Origin: Malachius bipustulatus
Taxonomy: Eukaryota > Arthropoda > Insecta > Coleoptera > Melyridae
Direction of reading: 5' to 3'
Assembly: GCA_910589415.1 (NCBI GenBank)
Contig: OU342631.1
Span: forward strand, 10,478,001-10,542,000
DNA length: 64,000 bases
Below the pieces are notes generated by a model that searched no databases, had not been told where the DNA came from, and was given only the letters and a program-made list of their open reading frames with translations. Position numbers and translations under genes: made by a program. Below, piece by piece: positions 62,442 through 64,000 of the stretch (position 1 is the first letter of the stretch; every line of letters starts with the position of its first letter).

Positions 62442-62470
62442 GAACATTAAATTATCAATAAACATTTAAT

Positions 62471-63208
62471 TTAAAAGTTCATATAATCAAATTCCCTCTT
62501 CATTTTGAGCGTGATGATTAGTTTCTCTTTTTCATTATCCCATTGAGCGTTCCCAAGTTTTGGGTCAACTGGGTGAGGTAAGGGGATGTCTAAATAATGT
62601 TTCGGGGAGGTGACTTGAAGTCTCTCAACCAAAACTTTCAGATCGATATTGGGACGTTTGTCTTGCGGTAAATGAACCGTGATAATCATGTCCTCGCAAC
62701 TTGCAGTGGATGGATTTTTTGGACCCATCTAAAAGAAAGTTCTCGTTTAATATCTTATAATAATTTCTTTCTATTTGTTTGACAAATACCTGGAGATAGA
62801 CGTCCGAAGAAGTGACTTGCTGTCTGTAGGAGATTTCCCATTGAGGACAAGCTTTCCAATCGCCCTTCGTATTCGTTTTTTCGTCGTCAAATGGAACCTC
62901 GTTTTCATCATAAAGCTCCCAATTCTCATTAGTTTTTCGTTTTCCCTCGACATCTAATTTCGAATATGGACTGGTTTTCTTTGAGCAAGATTGTTGATCT
63001 TTCCTTCCTGACTCTGTAAAAGCTATGCGAATATAAGTTATGAAATAACATTTTAGGTAGGTACCCACTCACCTTTTTGATTATTTTCAGGTATTTGGTG
63101 ATCTTCACACTCGCTTTCAAATTCAGAGTCGGAGTTCTCATTTTTTCCTTGAACCTTATGAAAAAAATCAGCTAACTTTGTAATATCGCAAAACTCAGAA
63201 GATGACAT
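62471..63208 (-). CDS. DNAAF6: DNAAF6 / PIH1D3-like dynein axonemal assembly factor
   Basis: Cytoplasmic co-chaperone of the PIH family that helps assemble axonemal dynein arms with HSP90; expected in ciliated sensory neurons and sperm. Exons 63208-63073, 63022-62790 and 62728-62471 encode 208 residues; an alternative acceptor at 63013 would remove three. The ATG at 63208 begins MSSSEFCDITKLADFF. The N-terminal half is acidic and low-complexity. The C-terminal exon matches the family's terminal domain: STASCEDMIITVHLP, a DIPLPHPVDPKLGNAQWD segment and a MKREFDYMNF end. Length is near the family's usual 200-215 residues. Introns are 50 and 61 bp. It is transcribed in the same direction as fumarase, about 0.7 kb upstream of it. 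Confidence 0.9.
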
Positions 63209-63259
63209 TTTAATTAATTTTTTATTTATTATAAAATTGTTGAGAGCTTTCAAAAATCT

Positions 63260-64000
63260 GTAAATATGGAAGAATTAATAATATTTCTTGTTATAGCAGG
63301 TGTCTTGTTATCTTGAGTTGCTATGGAGTTGCTATGGAATGACGTAGCCAATATATTATTTGATCAATATAGTTTCTAAAGGGTAATTTAATAATCCAAT
63401 AAGAACGTGCAATGGCTTGATTTAAAGGCGTATGCCGGATTGCACTTTTTCTAAAAAGTATAAAATAACCAGGGAAGCAAAATATTAAAGAATAAAAAAA
63501 ATTGCATGAAAATCCCTATGCTACGCCGCTATAGTTGAAGAGCCCTGTCCGAGAATACGCACGAGCCGGCAACGTCCGGTGGCGCTCACGTAACGGGACT
63601 CCAAGGTCCCTGAACCAAGAGGCCTAGACACAGTCTAGAGCGCCAAGCTCTAGCGCCGAGAGTACATATCGCGTGCAGTGTTGCCACGTCGATTCGAATT
63701 TCTACACTCACTTTAGTGGGATTTTAAACGACTTTCGTGAATTTAATTGGCAATTAACCTGGAATTATTACAAATTAGTCTTTGCTTTAGATGTACCTTT
63801 AGATGTACCTCCGACAAATAGTGGTGCGTAAGTGTCCAGGGACGGAGATATGATTTTTTTTTAATTTCTCACGCCAATCTTTAAATGCGAAATTAATTTT
63901 CACTGTCTTCCGAGTAATTAATTTGGATGAAACTTCGCACGCGAACTTTATCTTTAGATTACCATTAATAATAGTGCCAAAGTGGCACAAAATCCAGGGG
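63260..64000. other. Upstream flank of DNAAF6 with an isolated CpG-rich block
   Basis: Most of this stretch is AT-rich, but 63530-63715 is rich in G, C and CpG ('gcaacgtccggtggcgctca', 'agcgccaagctctagcgccg'), with short palindromic words. It ends with 'gcagtgttgcca'. No rRNA, tRNA or coding match was recognised. It may be a promoter or an inserted element. Confidence 0.5.

Overview
This is a 64 kb stretch of an AT-rich animal genome, almost certainly an insect. The protein genes are typical animal genes split by introns. Many introns are only 49-62 bp, others run for several kb, and non-coding DNA is filled with decayed DNA transposons and inverted-repeat elements. The order of insect cannot be fixed from the sequence alone.

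Layout. (1) 1-5700, plus strand: the 3' part of Lim3, a LIM-homeobox gene (second LIM domain, homeodomain, conserved C-terminus). The first LIM domain lies beyond the left edge. A decayed mariner transposase sits in one intron. (2) 5700-9430: repeats, a MITE, and a decayed multi-exon-length relic of a repeated insect gene family. (3) 9456-24416, minus strand: a complete seven-exon Phlpp gene (leucine-rich repeats plus PP2C phosphatase). Its two long introns hold a roughly 320-bp tandem satellite and several foldback elements. (4) 24.4-30.8 kb: gene-free, with tandem and inverted repeats. (5) 30.8-60.1 kb: a cluster of three cysteine-rich secretory protein (CRISP) genes on the plus strand. The first two lie in a tandem segmental duplication (about 30831-36110 and 37406-44780). 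The third (53815-60137) is an intact, more divergent gene. (6) 60234-61755, minus strand: fumarate hydratase, ending under 100 bp from the third CRISP gene and facing it. (7) 62471-63208, minus strand: a DNAAF6/PIH1D3-like dynein assembly factor. (8) 63.5-63.7 kb: an isolated CpG-rich block.

The genes do not form a pathway. Lim3 specifies neurons, Phlpp dephosphorylates AGC kinases, fumarase belongs to the TCA cycle, DNAAF6 serves cilia or sperm flagella, and the CRISPs are secreted.

Most interesting points. The CRISPs have the complete ten-cysteine C-terminal region familiar from vertebrate CRISPs. The two duplicated copies share a GT-to-GA lesion at the same splice donor, while an in-frame cryptic donor lies inside the affected exon. 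One copy also has a frameshift. The duplication supplies natural empty sites for several mobile elements. These include a 1.87-kb Helentron-like (HINE-like) element present twice in opposite orientations, and a hairpin with 50-bp arms and a 13-bp target duplication. All splice sites and homologies were read by eye; no search was run.
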